30,543 bases of DNA from IMG/VR virus record IMGVR_UViG_3300013108_000478, positions 1 through 30,543 of that record, one strand, 5' to 3'. Below are positions 22,498-28,993 of this stretch, piece by piece; positions within the stretch are counted from its first letter, which is position 1, and every line of letters starts with the position of its first letter. The DNA comes from a virus. A program made the position numbers and the translations under genes. Under the pieces are notes generated by a model, which made no database searches, had not been told where the DNA came from, and saw only the letters and a program-made list of their open reading frames with translations.

Positions 22498-22795
22498 TTA
22501 TGTAATTTTTAATGTTAGATTCAATATTATTATAATGATTTAAAAAATCATTTAGTGACTTAAAATGCTCTTTAGTATGTAATTGTTCTTTAGTAATCCT
22601 TTCTAATGCCGTACCAAAATCTGCATGAAATGTTAGTGCTTTAGAATATGTTTTACTTTTACCTGTTGATCTAAAATGATTAGCATTTGAAGTAATTTTT
22701 TTATTCACTGTATAACAGTGTTCATCTTTCGTAATGAAGAATGGTTCCATACAAGGATCTTCAATAAGTGTTAAGGAGTTCGGTTTTCTTGCCAT
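22484..22795 (-). CDS. Hypothetical phage protein upstream of groES
   Basis: A 103-residue protein from the ATG at 22795, which follows the AAATAGTTAT leader seen at several genes. An in-frame TTG at 22822 lies within a TATATTGA promoter-like box and is unlikely. The protein has EPFFITKDEHCYTVNKK (a strand pair) and HFRSTGKSKTYSKAL followed by ADFGTALERITKEQL, the layout of small phage proteins with a conserved core (strand, strand, helix). I cannot name the family. It overlaps groES by 14 bases, so it belongs to the chaperone transcript. Confidence 0.65.
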   Translation of the reverse strand: MARKPNSLTLIEDPCMEPFFITKDEHCYTVNKKITSNANHFRSTGKSKTYSKALTFHADFGTALERITKEQLHTKEHFKSLNDFLNHYNNIESNIKNYINEKA

Positions 22796-22818
22796 ATAAC
22801 TATTTATTTGTTTAGACG

Positions 22819-22826
22819 TCAATATA
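22819..22826 (-). promoter_or_regulatory. Probable -7 promoter box of the groES-groEL transcript
   Basis: TATATTGA on the minus strand, within TTTTTTTCGTATATTGACG, matches the -7 element of the radical SAM gene promoter base for base (TTTCGTATATTGACG shared). No clear TTG is found at the expected distance upstream, so the box is less secure than the cassette promoters. It would start a transcript for the 103-codon gene, groES and groEL. Confidence 0.45.
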
Positions 22827-22868
22827 CGAAAAAAACACTGCTAGGACACGCTTTTTTACTAAAACTAT

Positions 22869-23291
22869 TTATTGAATTTTAATTGATTTTGGTTTAGCTT
22901 CTTCCGCTAAAGGTATAAAAATATCTAATAATCCATTTTTTAAAGATGCTTCAGTTTGACCTAAATCAAATTTAGGAGCAATTTTATATCTCAAATCAAA
23001 GGATTTTTTAGATAAACCTCGGTGAATAGTTCCTTCATGGAATTTTTCATCTTCAGGTTTTTTATAACTAATTTTTAAAATATCCCCTTCAATATCTAAG
23101 ACTACGTCTTTTTTAGTTAGACCAGTACAGGCAACTTCAAAATAAAGCCCTTTATCGTCAAAGTAAATATTAAGTGGGTGTGGTTGTTTTGTATCTGAAG
23201 CTGGTTGAAATGTGCTATCAGAATTAAAGTGGTTTCTAAAAAGAATGTCGAAAGGACTTAAATGCCTCTCTAATAATTGTAATGTACTCAT
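22869..23291 (-). CDS. hsp20: Small heat-shock protein Hsp20
   Basis: A 140-residue alpha-crystallin-family chaperone. N-terminal arm residues 1-36; alpha-crystallin domain about 37-130 with YFDDKGLYFEVACTGLTKKD, the central loop and the signature ASLKNGLLDIFIP (115-127, A-x3-n-G-x-L-x-I-x-P); the C-terminal I137-K-I139 forms an IxI oligomerisation motif. Hsp20 holds unfolding proteins in a refoldable state without ATP. Phage Hsp20 is common in marine T4-like phages. Together with GroES and GroEL just downstream it makes a complete holdase-plus-foldase set. Its 110-base leader contains structured sequence that may regulate it. Confidence 0.93.
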   Translation of the reverse strand: MSTLQLLERHLSPFDILFRNHFNSDSTFQPASDTKQPHPLNIYFDDKGLYFEVACTGLTKKDVVLDIEGDILKISYKKPEDEKFHEGTIHRGLSKKSFDLRYKIAPKFDLGQTEASLKNGLLDIFIPLAEEAKPKSIKIQ

Positions 23292-23343
23292 ATCATTTTG
23301 TTTTGTGGAGCCGAAGCTTCCGGTTAATTAATTTTTAAAACAT

Positions 23344-23366
23344 AACGCGTGCCCTAGCTACGTGTT
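23344..23366 (+). other. Imperfect hairpin in hsp20 leader
   Basis: Plus-strand AACGCGTG, a 7-base loop, then TACGTGTT can pair over 8 positions (two G-T wobbles), followed by ATTTTATTATAC. It resembles a weak terminator on the plus strand; on the minus strand pairing is poorer. A related sequence in the opposite orientation occurs downstream of hsp20 at 22834-22851 (GCTAGGACACGC versus GCTAGGGCACGC). A second short pairing, CCGGAAGCTTCGG (23311-23323, minus strand), lies 19 bases before the hsp20 start. Confidence 0.4.
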
Positions 23367-23402
23367 ATTTTATTATACATATATAATAATAAAGAAAAGT
23401 CG

Positions 23403-23717
23403 CTAATCCAAGCTATTTTTAAACTTCTCTTCATCTTCTTCACTCATAAATGCCGCCCATTTTCCTATAGGACAACTAGCAGACATTGATCTTACTTTTA
23501 GGTTTAAAATGCAACCACAATCAGCACAACATGGAGCTGTTCCTGGTACTGCACAGCTATAACCTGACATATCAAAGTTGTGACATTGCTCACAAATATT
23601 ACCTCTGATTTTAGCTATTTCTTCAACATCATCTCTAGTGAATATTCGGTTTTTTATGCCCTCTAATATTTGAGGCATATTACCAAATGCACCTATTAAT
23701 TTGTTGAATCTACTCAT
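23403..23717 (-). CDS. Eight-cysteine zinc-binding protein
   Basis: A 104-residue protein. The first about 40 residues are helical (FNKLIGAFGNMPQILEGIKN). The second part has eight Cys at 42, 45, 55, 63, 64, 67, 69 and 82: NICEQCHNF, SGYSCAVPG, APCCADCGCIL and SASCPIGKW. This is enough for two zinc sites, a zinc-ribbon-like layout. The CCxxCGC block followed by CPxGKW recalls phage proteins of unknown function found in marine and gut Bacteroidetes phages. It starts 0 bases after a small membrane protein, on the sliding-clamp transcript. Function unknown. Confidence 0.7.
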   Translation of the reverse strand: MSRFNKLIGAFGNMPQILEGIKNRIFTRDDVEEIAKIRGNICEQCHNFDMSGYSCAVPGTAPCCADCGCILNLKVRSMSASCPIGKWAAFMSEEDEEKFKNSLD

Positions 23718-23918
23718 TTAAACCATTTCTTCTACAATACCTACTAATTCACTAACTACAAGTATAACTGTAGCAGCAATTAGATTGATCGGGATAAAAA
23801 TATATCCAACAATACGTATTGCAGATTTTACAAACGAAACAATTTGGTGTTTCCTTTGATCTGGCATATTAGCCAAATTTTTTCTATCTTTTTCTATTGA
23901 GTTAAATTCTTTATTCAT
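23718..23918 (-). CDS. Small single-pass membrane protein
   Basis: A 66-residue protein with a charged N-terminal half (EKDRKNLANMPDQRKHQ) and one hydrophobic helix of about 25 residues near the C-terminus (IRIVGYIFIPINLIAATVIL). It probably sits in the host inner membrane with the N-terminus inside. It overlaps the sliding-clamp stop by 8 bases. No family recognised; a holin or antiholin role is conceivable but no better supported than other small-membrane-protein roles. Confidence 0.65.
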   Translation of the reverse strand: MNKEFNSIEKDRKNLANMPDQRKHQIVSFVKSAIRIVGYIFIPINLIAATVILVVSELVGIVEEMV

Positions 23919-24633
23919 TTCTTGCTATATAATAGACGCTTTCAATATCGTCTGAGTTAAACATTAATTTCATCATACCTTTTTTAGATAATTGTAATCT
24001 ACCTGTAGGCATGTCCTTATTTGAGTTTAAAATTGATTTGAAAATGTCTGAATCAAATGGTATTGATAGATCACTTTCACTAATTTCACCTCTTAATTGG
24101 TATGTAATTTTATTAGAAAATCCAGTATTATCACCAAATATAAATTCACATACTTTATTACCATCAAAATCCTCAGTTGTTGTAATTAGCATATTATTTA
24201 CATCACTTAATGCATTTTTAGCTTTAATTAAATGGTCAACATCTTCCATCTGTAATTCAACATCAATCTCCCACGTATCAGGATCTTCATACCATGTTGT
24301 TTTACCTAAAATTAAAATATCTGCTAGTGAATAAGTTAAATCAAAATTTAAATCAGCAATATGCATTTTAGTAAATACTGATTTTATTTTTTCTAATGTG
24401 ATGGATAAGTCTCCATTAGTAATAGAGATTAGTTTTGATAATTTATCTGTGTCAAATACACCTAATTCACCATCTTCTAAAGCAAAATCCTTTAGATGTA
24501 CTTTACATACTCTACCTTTTTCACCTGCATAAATTGTGAGGGCATTATCTTTAATTCTCCATTTAACCTGATTATTTAATCCATTTAAATAATACTTTGC
24601 TATAACACTTTGTAAAACATTTTTACTTATCAT
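23911..24633 (-). CDS. 45: Sliding clamp, T4 gp45-like
   Basis: A 240-residue protein, close to T4 gp45 (228). It reads as two repeats of the PCNA-type fold: LGVFDTDKLSKLISIT (57-72) is the typical first-domain element, and the second domain contains LQMEDVDHLIKAKNAL and FDSDIFKSILNSNKD, the helices that line the clamp hole. The clamp encircles DNA, gives the polymerase processivity and, in T4, also activates late transcription. Loaded by the gp44/gp62 complex encoded downstream. Overlaps the radical SAM gene by 4 bases. Confidence 0.88.
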   Translation of the reverse strand: MISKNVLQSVIAKYYLNGLNNQVKWRIKDNALTIYAGEKGRVCKVHLKDFALEDGELGVFDTDKLSKLISITNGDLSITLEKIKSVFTKMHIADLNFDLTYSLADILILGKTTWYEDPDTWEIDVELQMEDVDHLIKAKNALSDVNNMLITTTEDFDGNKVCEFIFGDNTGFSNKITYQLRGEISESDLSIPFDSDIFKSILNSNKDMPTGRLQLSKKGMMKLMFNSDDIESVYYIARNE

Positions 24634-25523
24634 ATAATAATATTTTTATTTCTAATTTTATCACTTGGACTAATACCATTTTCACATCTACCACACATAT
24701 CAAATGTTGATAAAGGTGCTGGCATTATATCATCATATTCGTCAACGAATAAATTACCTAATATTTTTTCTAAACTATAATCCATACAACATAATGAAAC
24801 ATCTCCATTAGGCAAAACAACATTATGATAAAGGTGTTCTATACAACCACAAGTACTAGGACCTTTTTTAGGTGCATGATTTACTCTATCTTTGATTTTA
24901 TCTAATGCTGGTTTAATTGCTGCTTCGCCTATTAAGTTACCTGCTCTATCCCAAAAATTAGGTATAACAGGATCAGGCCATAATTCTTTTACACAGTCAT
25001 GAGGTTCACCCATACTCATTACATAAAATGCTTGAATATCATTTTCATATTCTTTAAATTTTTCAAATACCTTATATAGTCTATCGCTTAAAGGATGTTC
25101 AGCTATTCGTTCAGCATCTGGGATGTGTAAACAAAACCCACCATTTGGTCCTTTAGTCCAAGGTATATCTTTAACTGCTTCAACATCATCTAAGGTCATA
25201 CCTACACCTGTTGAAAATGCTGATAATGGATGTCCTTTATAATGAGCATACTGCATCATTTTACTACACTCCTTATTTAACCAAGGTTCAGTAAAACCAG
25301 AAAATGTAACTCTAACTTCTTTAGGTAATTTATCACATATTTGAATAAACCTAGCTAATGTTAACATTTTAGGTTGCCCTTTATGAGCATGATAAATTTT
25401 TTCTAGTGTTCTTTGAGGACAAAAAGCACAATTAACTACACACCCTTTAGGTGAAATTGAAGTGGTAAATTCCATAGTTGGCCACTTTGTAGTTTTCCAA
25501 TAATCTCTTTTCTTAAAATCCAT
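24630..25523 (-). CDS. Radical SAM enzyme with SPASM-type C-terminus
   Basis: A 297-residue radical S-adenosylmethionine enzyme. C28-x3-C32-x2-C35 (GCVVNCAFC) binds the radical SAM 4Fe-4S cluster; TFSGFTEPWLN (about 93-103) is the GGE-type element. The C-terminal domain has C225-x-C227, C245-C246 (DVSLCCMDY) and C277-x2-C280 (MCGRCEN), the Cys spread of SPASM or twitch domains that hold an auxiliary Fe-S cluster; LPNGDVSLCC is typical. SPASM enzymes modify peptides, proteins, sugars or nucleosides. No partner precursor peptide was found. It has its own promoter and the -7 box is only 5 bases before the start codon, so the mRNA may be leaderless. Confidence 0.85.
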   Translation of the reverse strand: MDFKKRDYWKTTKWPTMEFTTSISPKGCVVNCAFCPQRTLEKIYHAHKGQPKMLTLARFIQICDKLPKEVRVTFSGFTEPWLNKECSKMMQYAHYKGHPLSAFSTGVGMTLDDVEAVKDIPWTKGPNGGFCLHIPDAERIAEHPLSDRLYKVFEKFKEYENDIQAFYVMSMGEPHDCVKELWPDPVIPNFWDRAGNLIGEAAIKPALDKIKDRVNHAPKKGPSTCGCIEHLYHNVVLPNGDVSLCCMDYSLEKILGNLFVDEYDDIMPAPLSTFDMCGRCENGISPSDKIRNKNIII

Positions 25524-25527
25524 ATCG

Positions 25528-25557
25528 TCAATATACGAAATAACTATTATACTTCAA
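25528..25557 (-). promoter_or_regulatory. Promoter of radical SAM - sliding clamp operon
   Basis: Minus strand: TTG (25557-25555, inside the 3' end of the polymerase C-part) and TATATTGA (25535-25528) are 19 bases apart, preceded by TTTCG as in the groES transcript promoter. The start codon at 25523 begins 5 bases after the box, so transcription would start at or within the first codon. This suggests a separately controlled, possibly leaderless transcript for the radical SAM enzyme and clamp. Confidence 0.55.
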
Positions 25558-26482
25558 AGGAAGATAATGCATCTAAATGTGGGTTTAAATCTAAACTCCA
25601 TTCTAAATCATTAAAAAATCCTTCTAATTTATTTAATAAAATTGATTCAAATACTTTTTGTCTATCAGCATATGAATCTAAAAATTGTTTAATTTTATCT
25701 GGCATGTCATAGTCAAAGAATGCTAAACCTTCTATTTTATAAGGATTATCTTTTAAATAAATCCATTTAACTTTATCAGCCATAGTAATTAAATTATGTT
25801 TTCTATCTAATTGCCATAATTTTAACAAATCATTATAACGAATAGCTGCCCTAACAGGTGCAGGAGCACCTTTTAATATTTCAGTAAACATTTCACCTGC
25901 TCTAGCTTTAGTACCTGTATACTTATCTAATTTCTTAACTGAAGTTGGATTACCTAACTTAGCTAAAGGGATGGATCCATCTAAAATTTGTTTTTTAAAT
26001 GATTTAATCTGGTTTAGAATGTTTTGTTTTTCTGCTCCTTTAAGTACTTGTTGTAAAATATCATTAAAGAAATCTCCTAAAATAGGTGGGAAATTTGCTT
26101 TCATAAACTCTAAACCTTTAATGTCTAGTGTTTCTTTTTCAATACCTTCTTGTTTTGTGATCCACTGTGCATAACGTCTAGTAGCCCTAAAATAAGCTGA
26201 TCTGATTACACATTCAGTTTTCATTTCAAGTCTATGAGTAGTAACATTAAAAGCTTCTTTAGCTAATCTATCATAATCCTCATTTATAATATCTTGATAA
26301 GCTAGAGCTACTTTTTCTAATTTATCATCTTTTTCTTTATCAGTAAATTCTTCAAAATTAGGATATAAATGTTTTAATATAGGTTCTGCGTTAAAGTAAT
26401 TAGAATCTGTATCAACATAAGCACAGTAATTCTCATCATCTTTATCACATATCCACCAAGGAGTATCTTCTATGTGTTTCAT
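25547..26482 (-). CDS. 43: DNA polymerase B C-terminal part (split gp43, motif C and thumb)
   Basis: A 311-residue protein that carries the missing C-terminal portion of a family B polymerase. Motif C is A-Y-V-D24-T25-D26-S27, supplying catalytic Asp residues. Downstream, ECVIRSAYFRATRRYAQW (90-107) and KKLDKYTG (183-190) are conserved polymerase-palm and thumb elements, with a helical thumb to the end. The end LDALSSFEV could be a clamp-binding tail. The ATG at 26482 overlaps the DUF6165 stop (ATGA). The first about 20 residues (KHIEDTPWWICDKDDENYC) lead straight into motif C, so no essential residue is lost at the break. It must pair with the product of 27109-28809. Confidence 0.9.
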   Translation of the reverse strand: MKHIEDTPWWICDKDDENYCAYVDTDSNYFNAEPILKHLYPNFEEFTDKEKDDKLEKVALAYQDIINEDYDRLAKEAFNVTTHRLEMKTECVIRSAYFRATRRYAQWITKQEGIEKETLDIKGLEFMKANFPPILGDFFNDILQQVLKGAEKQNILNQIKSFKKQILDGSIPLAKLGNPTSVKKLDKYTGTKARAGEMFTEILKGAPAPVRAAIRYNDLLKLWQLDRKHNLITMADKVKWIYLKDNPYKIEGLAFFDYDMPDKIKQFLDSYADRQKVFESILLNKLEGFFNDLEWSLDLNPHLDALSSFEV

Positions 26483-26847
26483 CTATATTCTTTTATATCT
26501 TTAAATTCAGAACCAGTAATAATATTAATATCATTTTTTAACTGGTTTCTAACTTCATTATATTCAAATATCAATCTAGATGAAGTAATGAAATCTTTAT
26601 CTTTAATTTTTTTATCTCTAACTCTGTTTTCCAGATCCCATAATATACGATTTACTTTTGATAATTCCAAAAATAACACCCTAACTTCTTTACCATTTTT
26701 AGTAAATAAATCTACAACACCTGGATTTAATGTTAAGAATTCCTTCTCAACATTAGCTAGGTTTTCAGGATCCTTCATATTCAATTTTTTGATTTCTAAA
26801 ATTGAAATTCTATCTAATAATTCGCCATTTGAAATTTCTATCTTCAT
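26479..26847 (-). CDS. DUF6165-family protein lodged between polymerase halves
   Basis: A 122-residue protein from the ATG at 26847, 1 base after the previous stop; an in-frame GTG at 26865 is possible but less likely. It matches the DUF6165 pattern: KIEISNGELLDRISILEIKK at the start, then LANVEKEFL, LSKVNRILWDLENRVRDK and FITSSRLIFEYNEVRNQLKN, ending EFKDIKEY. The family is all helical, unknown in function, and in bacteria is often near glycosyltransferases. Here it sits inside the split polymerase gene region and overlaps the C-part by 4 bases. No nuclease motif of the homing type is present. Confidence 0.8.
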   Translation of the reverse strand: MKIEISNGELLDRISILEIKKLNMKDPENLANVEKEFLTLNPGVVDLFTKNGKEVRVLFLELSKVNRILWDLENRVRDKKIKDKDFITSSRLIFEYNEVRNQLKNDINIITGSEFKDIKEYR

Positions 26848-26848
26848 A

Positions 26849-27112
26849 TTAAAATCTTGTATCACCAGGTATTTTTACAATTGGGCCTGGTTTTTCACCT
26901 TGTGAGTTTCTAATTGGACTATCTACTTCTATTTGAAATGTGACATTATTAATTTTAAACCTAAACACTCCTTGTTTTAGAAATTTTTTAAATGCTTTTT
27001 CTTGTTTTTCAGACCATAGTTCACTCATAATAATTAATTCTTCTTTACTTATAGGTTCACCATTTGCTGTTATATGCATATTGCTTCTAATGGATTGTTT
27101 TTTTAATGTCAT
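26849..27112 (-). CDS. Hypothetical protein between polymerase halves
   Basis: An 87-residue protein. MHITANGEPISKEEL (from Met12) begins a helical region with SELWSEKQEKAFKKFLKQGV, followed by FRFKINNVTFQIEVDSP (a strand pair) and PGPIVKIPGDTRF. An alternative start is Met12 at 27079. Its first ATG overlaps the polymerase N-part stop codon (ATGA), so ribosomes ending the N-part can continue into it. No nuclease or intein motif. Function unknown. Confidence 0.7.
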   Translation of the reverse strand: MTLKKQSIRSNMHITANGEPISKEELIIMSELWSEKQEKAFKKFLKQGVFRFKINNVTFQIEVDSPIRNSQGEKPGPIVKIPGDTRF

Positions 27113-28809
27113 ATATTTAATTTTAATTTGTTTTTAATTACTTTATTCATATGCCTATTAGCACATAAAGCTGATTCTTGGATAATTCTTTGACCTGATA
27201 AAGTAATAGCTTCTGATAAAATTACATTACCATATCTAAAACTACCTAATGCTGTTGCTCCATATAAACTATTAAGCAAAATTTTCATTGTATATTGCAT
27301 TAAATAGTTATATTCACCTTTTTCTGTGTCTCCAGCTTTGTAAGCTTTCTTCATACGTCCCTTATAAATAACACGCTCATCAAACCATTTTTTAAGAATT
27401 GTAGATAAAACTGATTCTCTATCTGTCTCAAAAAATACTCCATTAGCTGATATTGCTAGGTTATTTTGTTCAATCATTTGAATCAATTTTTTTACAGGAA
27501 CATAAGCTTGTTTACGGTGTTTATTTTCTACTAATAATTCTTCTTCAGGATCGCGTTCTTTTAAATCGTTAAGAGCCAATCTATTATTACGGTCATCTGC
27601 ATCTATGATACGACCCTTGAGTGTTTCTTTACCAATGTTAATTGACATAATTATAGATGGATACAGCGATGTTAAATCCTCATCAAACATATACTTGTAC
27701 AATCCAGCTTTAGGGCAAAATAAATAACCACCAGCATAATTCTTTTTATGAATTGGATTAGCATCTCTTCTAGGTGGAATTATATTTTGTGATAATAAAT
27801 AAGCTGAAATAGCACCATCTTGTGATACTGTATTGGCATAAACTTCACTATAATTATGTTTACCTTTGTGTGATAAATTTTTAGTTAAAGCAATATACTG
27901 TAGTTTTTCATCTAATTTTTGAAGTATTTCAACATCAACAAAGTTATATTGAATAAATTTAAGTATGTCAGTTTCAAATAATTGATCAAGATTACCTTCA
28001 TATTCAACTTTACCTATACCAGCATATTTCTCTCCAATAGCATTTAATTTCCAGCTTGGTTCATCTTTCCAACTATATTTTTTATGTAAACGCATATAAT
28101 CTAAAGATTCAACTCCCACAATTTCTACAAATTGATTACGTTTATACCAATATTGATTACCTTTTTTACAATTTACTTTACCAATTGGAGATAAATGTCT
28201 AGCAAAATCTTCACCTATTGTATTACACATTCTATAATACAAATAAGGAATATCAAAGAAATCACTATTATAACCAATTAAAATATCTGGATCTATGTCT
28301 CTAATAAATTCAATAAATTTACCTAATAACTCATTTTCAGTTCTACAAGGTATAATTTCTTTATTTTTAGCTTTAGTATGTTTTAATTGATTCTTTTTAT
28401 CAAGAATTAAAATATGCCAAGTATCAGGGGTTTTATCCCACCAAGCAATAGAAGTAATAGGCATAGGAGCACTTTCAATATAATCTTCAGTTAATGCTCC
28501 TCCAATTTCACACTCAATATCAAAAAATACTTCTCTATGTCCTGTAGAAGGTTCATCATTAACACCATACTTTTCAATTAAGAATTTCTGATATGGTTTC
28601 ATATCATGAAAATGTATATTTGAAGTATTTTTATCCCAAGTATAAGTTTTAGATAATTTTTCACCATTAATCCCAGTGAATTTACCATTTGGGTCTTCAA
28701 CATAAGCTGGGTTCCACCATTCTAATTCATCATAACCTGCTTCGTCCCAAAGATGTATTTTGAATTTATTTTTTCCTAAACTTGTAGCATAACATTTTTT
28801 ATAACTCAT
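27109..28809 (-). CDS. 43: DNA polymerase B N-terminal part (split gp43, exonuclease plus motifs A and B)
   Basis: A 566-residue protein with the 3'-5' exonuclease and the first half of the polymerase domain. Exo I: FFDIE (D97, E99); Exo II: GYNSDFFDIP (D186); Exo III: YNFVDV (D292). Motif A: D378-L-T-S-L-Y-P-S-I; motif B: K509-I-L-L-N-S-L-Y-G, followed by SEAITLSGQRIIQESAL. It then stops at residue 566, before motif C, so on its own it lacks the catalytic Asp pair. The complementing part is at 25547-26482. T4 gp43 is 898 residues; the two halves sum to 877. Split gp43 is known in some Aeromonas T4-like phages. Confidence 0.93.
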   Translation of the reverse strand: MSYKKCYATSLGKNKFKIHLWDEAGYDELEWWNPAYVEDPNGKFTGINGEKLSKTYTWDKNTSNIHFHDMKPYQKFLIEKYGVNDEPSTGHREVFFDIECEIGGALTEDYIESAPMPITSIAWWDKTPDTWHILILDKKNQLKHTKAKNKEIIPCRTENELLGKFIEFIRDIDPDILIGYNSDFFDIPYLYYRMCNTIGEDFARHLSPIGKVNCKKGNQYWYKRNQFVEIVGVESLDYMRLHKKYSWKDEPSWKLNAIGEKYAGIGKVEYEGNLDQLFETDILKFIQYNFVDVEILQKLDEKLQYIALTKNLSHKGKHNYSEVYANTVSQDGAISAYLLSQNIIPPRRDANPIHKKNYAGGYLFCPKAGLYKYMFDEDLTSLYPSIIMSINIGKETLKGRIIDADDRNNRLALNDLKERDPEEELLVENKHRKQAYVPVKKLIQMIEQNNLAISANGVFFETDRESVLSTILKKWFDERVIYKGRMKKAYKAGDTEKGEYNYLMQYTMKILLNSLYGATALGSFRYGNVILSEAITLSGQRIIQESALCANRHMNKVIKNKLKLNI

Positions 28810-28993
28810 CTGGTCGTATTGTTGATAATATTTCCATTAAATCTTCAACTTCAAACTTACATAGTTGCCCTTCACATAAATCTTGACAACATTTATCAGT
28901 ATTTAAATAAATGAATTCTAATTTTTCATCTATCTGTTTCCACTGTTCTTTAGATAATTGTTTCACTCTTATGAAATTTTTGTAATTCATCAT
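28799..28993 (-). CDS. Small Cys-rich hypothetical protein
   Basis: A 64-residue protein from the ATG at 28993 (a second ATG follows directly). It has a helix (LSKEQWKQIDEKLEFIYLN) and four Cys in KCCQDLCEGQLC (residues 34-45), which could bind a metal ion. It overlaps the MazG-like gene by 44 bases and the polymerase N-part by 11 bases. The larger overlap is unusual for this window, but there is no other open frame covering 28810-28949. Function unknown. Confidence 0.6.
   Translation of the reverse strand: MMNYKNFIRVKQLSKEQWKQIDEKLEFIYLNTDKCCQDLCEGQLCKFEVEDLMEILSTIRPDEL

Noticed and set aside
22796-22822. TTG start extending the protein before groES by nine residues
   Set aside because: The TTG is part of the TATATTGA promoter box; the ATG at 22795 follows a leader shared with other genes.
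27109-28809. Intein or group I intron as cause of the polymerase break
   Set aside because: The polymerase N-part ends without an intein-type Cys/Ser junction, the C-part has no Cys/Ser/Thr at residue 1 after an HN pair, and the intervening DNA is filled by two ordinary ORFs with overlapping starts and stops.
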